In this document: positions 6,115 through 7,163 of the stretch, piece after piece
How positions within the stretch are numbered: the stretch's first letter is position 1
Layout of the letters: the number at the start of each line of letters is the position of its first letter
Origin: Dehalococcoidia bacterium
GTDB taxonomy: Bacteria > Chloroflexota > Dehalococcoidia > Dehalococcoidales > RBG-16-60-22
Direction: 5' to 3'
Assembly: GCA_013202615.1 (NCBI GenBank)
Contig: JABMRL010000104.1
Span: forward strand, 1 to 7,163
DNA: 7,163 nucleotides
The notes under the pieces: model-generated
What the model saw: only the letters and a program-made list of their open reading frames with translations
Database searches by the model: none
What the model was told of the DNA's origin: nothing
Translations under genes and position numbers: made by a program

Positions 6115-6891
6115 TCATACCAGAATATTTTCCGTCCGCCGCTTTTTCACCTCGGAGACCGGCATATCATAAAGCTGGCCGAGATTTTCATGGCTGAGCA
6201 GTTCCAGCGGGGCACCTTCTCCCCAGATTCGCCCCTCCTTCATCAGAACGACACGGTCACAGGCAACGGGTAAACAGCTCAGGTCGTGGGTAACAAAAAG
6301 GGTGGTGAGGTTTCTGGTCTTATGGATTTCCTTCACCAGTTCCAGGATATCGGCCTGCGCCTTCCAGTCCAGCGAAGCGGTGGGCTCATCAAGCAGGAAT
6401 ATCTCCGGCTCCTGAGCCAGACAGCGGGCAACGGACACGCGCTGCTGCTCACCGCCGGAAAGATGGCCGATGGGCCTTCGGGCAAGGTGACTCATGCCAA
6501 CGAGCTCCAGCATCTCGTCCACCACCTCCCAGTCATGCCTCCCCGGTCTGCCCAGCAGACCCAGCAGCCCGTAGCGACCTATCATCGCTACCTCGCGCAC
6601 GTTCATCGGCATGCGCGGGTCTATGTCCTGCACCTGGGCCACATAGCCGACCCTCTTTCTCAATGAATGGCCATTACCGGGAGCAAGCTGGTGTCCCAGC
6701 ACTTTTACCCGTCCGCTGAGCAGCCTGCCCAGTCCGTTGACCACCGTCAGCAGCGTTGTTTTGCCGGAACCATTGGGACCGATGACACCGACGAATTCTC
6801 CAGCCTTTACTTTGAGCGATACGTCCCGCAGGGCCACATCTTCCCGGTAGGAAACGACCGCTTTTTCGATATCAATAATCGCTTCGTTCAT
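6115..6891 (-). CDS. Metal ABC transporter ATP-binding protein (ZnuC/MntA-like)
   Basis: This is the cytoplasmic ATPase of the same importer, 258 residues. All nucleotide-binding motifs are intact: Walker A GPNGSGKT (38-45), Q-loop near Gln86 in GYVAQ, ABC signature LSGGEQQR (144-151), Walker B IFLLDEP (164-170, with catalytic Glu169), D-loop SLD (173-175) and H-loop His202 in FVTHD. The DPRMPMNVREV segment (91-101) resembles the coupling region of metal-type ABC ATPases. It begins at ATG 6891, 22 bp after the substrate-binding protein stop, with only a weak G-rich ribosome site (GGTGTGGT). The order binding protein, ATPase, permease is standard for cluster 9 systems. The operon promoter and any Zur- or MntR-type operator would lie right of the window and cannot be assessed. 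Confidence 0.95.
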   Translation of the reverse strand: MNEAIIDIEKAVVSYREDVALRDVSLKVKAGEFVGVIGPNGSGKTTLLTVVNGLGRLLSGRVKVLGHQLAPGNGHSLRKRVGYVAQVQDIDPRMPMNVREVAMIGRYGLLGLLGRPGRHDWEVVDEMLELVGMSHLARRPIGHLSGGEQQRVSVARCLAQEPEIFLLDEPTASLDWKAQADILELVKEIHKTRNLTTLFVTHDLSCLPVACDRVVLMKEGRIWGEGAPLELLSHENLGQLYDMPVSEVKKRRTENILV

Positions 6892-6913
6892 ACCACACCA
6901 AACTCAGTACGCT

Positions 6914-7163
6914 TTACCGGCCTATCGCTGCCAGCAGAAGCGCCACGTTATATTCAATTGCCTTCTCCCAGGTTTCGGTATTATCGTAGCCGCCAGGGAA
7001 GTTGGAAAGGATAACTCTGGCGCTGTCAAGCTCCTCGGCAATGCCGGCGCCGGCATCCTGCCCGCTCTGCATATTATCGATAATCAGGGCTACCTCGCCC
7101 TCTCTTCCCTTGTCCACCAGTTCTTTGACCACCTGCGGTGTCAGTGAGTCGGGTCGGCCGAAG
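6914..7163 (-). CDS. Metal ABC transporter substrate-binding protein, TroA/ZnuA-like, C-terminal part (truncated by window edge)
   Basis: Only the last 82 residues are present, from FGRPDSLTPQVVKEL to NVALLLAAIGR, ending in TAA at 6916-6914. The reading frame continues past the right edge, so a GTG at 7132 is not a real start. The pattern of a helix (PQVVKELVDKGREGEV), a strand plus helix (ALIIDNMQSGQDAGAGIAEEL), a strand (ARVIL) and a closing helix (TWEKAIEYNVALLLAAI) matches the C-terminal lobe of cluster A-I metal-binding proteins. Gene order with the ATPase and permease supports this. The loop SNFPGGYDNTETW, where many relatives carry a metal-ligand Asp, has Asn at 7003-7001 in what seems the equivalent place. 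The signal peptide and His ligands are off-window. Family confidence is moderate because the fragment is short. Confidence 0.75.
   Translation of the reverse strand, partial: FGRPDSLTPQVVKELVDKGREGEVALIIDNMQSGQDAGAGIAEELDSARVILSNFPGGYDNTETWEKAIEYNVALLLAAIGR

Noticed and set aside
5697..6197. Plus-strand frame (166 codons) opposite the permease gene
   Set aside because: It is the antisense of membrane-helix codons, rich in Pro/Ser/Arg, with no motif or ribosome site.
6914..7132. Stand-alone small gene of 72 codons starting at GTG 7132
   Set aside because: The frame is open to the window edge and matches the C-terminal lobe of a metal-binding protein, so it is a truncated larger gene.

Overview
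This is a bacterial chromosomal window of ordinary housekeeping character, moderately GC-rich, with tightly packed genes and no sign of phage, transposon, CRISPR or other mobile DNA. The gene set and protein wording (a MiaB beginning with an [12 protein letters not shown] stretch, a YbeY with an insert before HLGEVVIS, a nadB-nadC pair, an ABC-3 metal transporter followed by a small methyltransferase) suggest an anaerobic Chloroflexota lineage near the Dehalococcoidia. That placement is an impression from protein similarity, not a proven assignment.

Layout. Bases 1-339 hold the 5' part of ybeY on the minus strand, cut by the left window edge. A 119-bp gap (340-458) carries likely divergent promoters: one for ybeY on the minus strand, and one for a class II tRNA-Ser(GCU) gene on the plus strand (459-550). 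A perfect 7-bp hairpin with a GAAA loop (568-585) separates the tRNA from a plus-strand run of four genes: miaB (617-1870), yajC (1880-2239), nadB (2243-3787) and nadC (3805-4689). The gaps between these four genes are 3-17 bp, so they probably form one transcript. NadB (L-aspartate to iminoaspartate) and NadC (quinolinate to nicotinate mononucleotide) are steps one and three of de novo NAD synthesis. The middle enzyme, NadA, is not in the window.

From the right, a minus-strand operon converges on nadC. It consists of a TroA/ZnuA-like metal-binding protein (C-terminal part only, 6914-7163), the ATPase (6115-6891), the ABC-3 permease (5258-6103) and a SAM-dependent methyltransferase (4675-5265). 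The methyltransferase start overlaps the permease end by 8 bp, and its 3' end overlaps nadC by 15 bp.

No wholly new system is visible. The points most worth a second look are the His/Cys-rich methyltransferase coupled to the metal transporter, the YajC with a lipoprotein-type N-terminus outside its usual sec context, the apparent loss of a metal-ligand Asp in the substrate-binding protein, and the hairpin that helps settle the miaB start.
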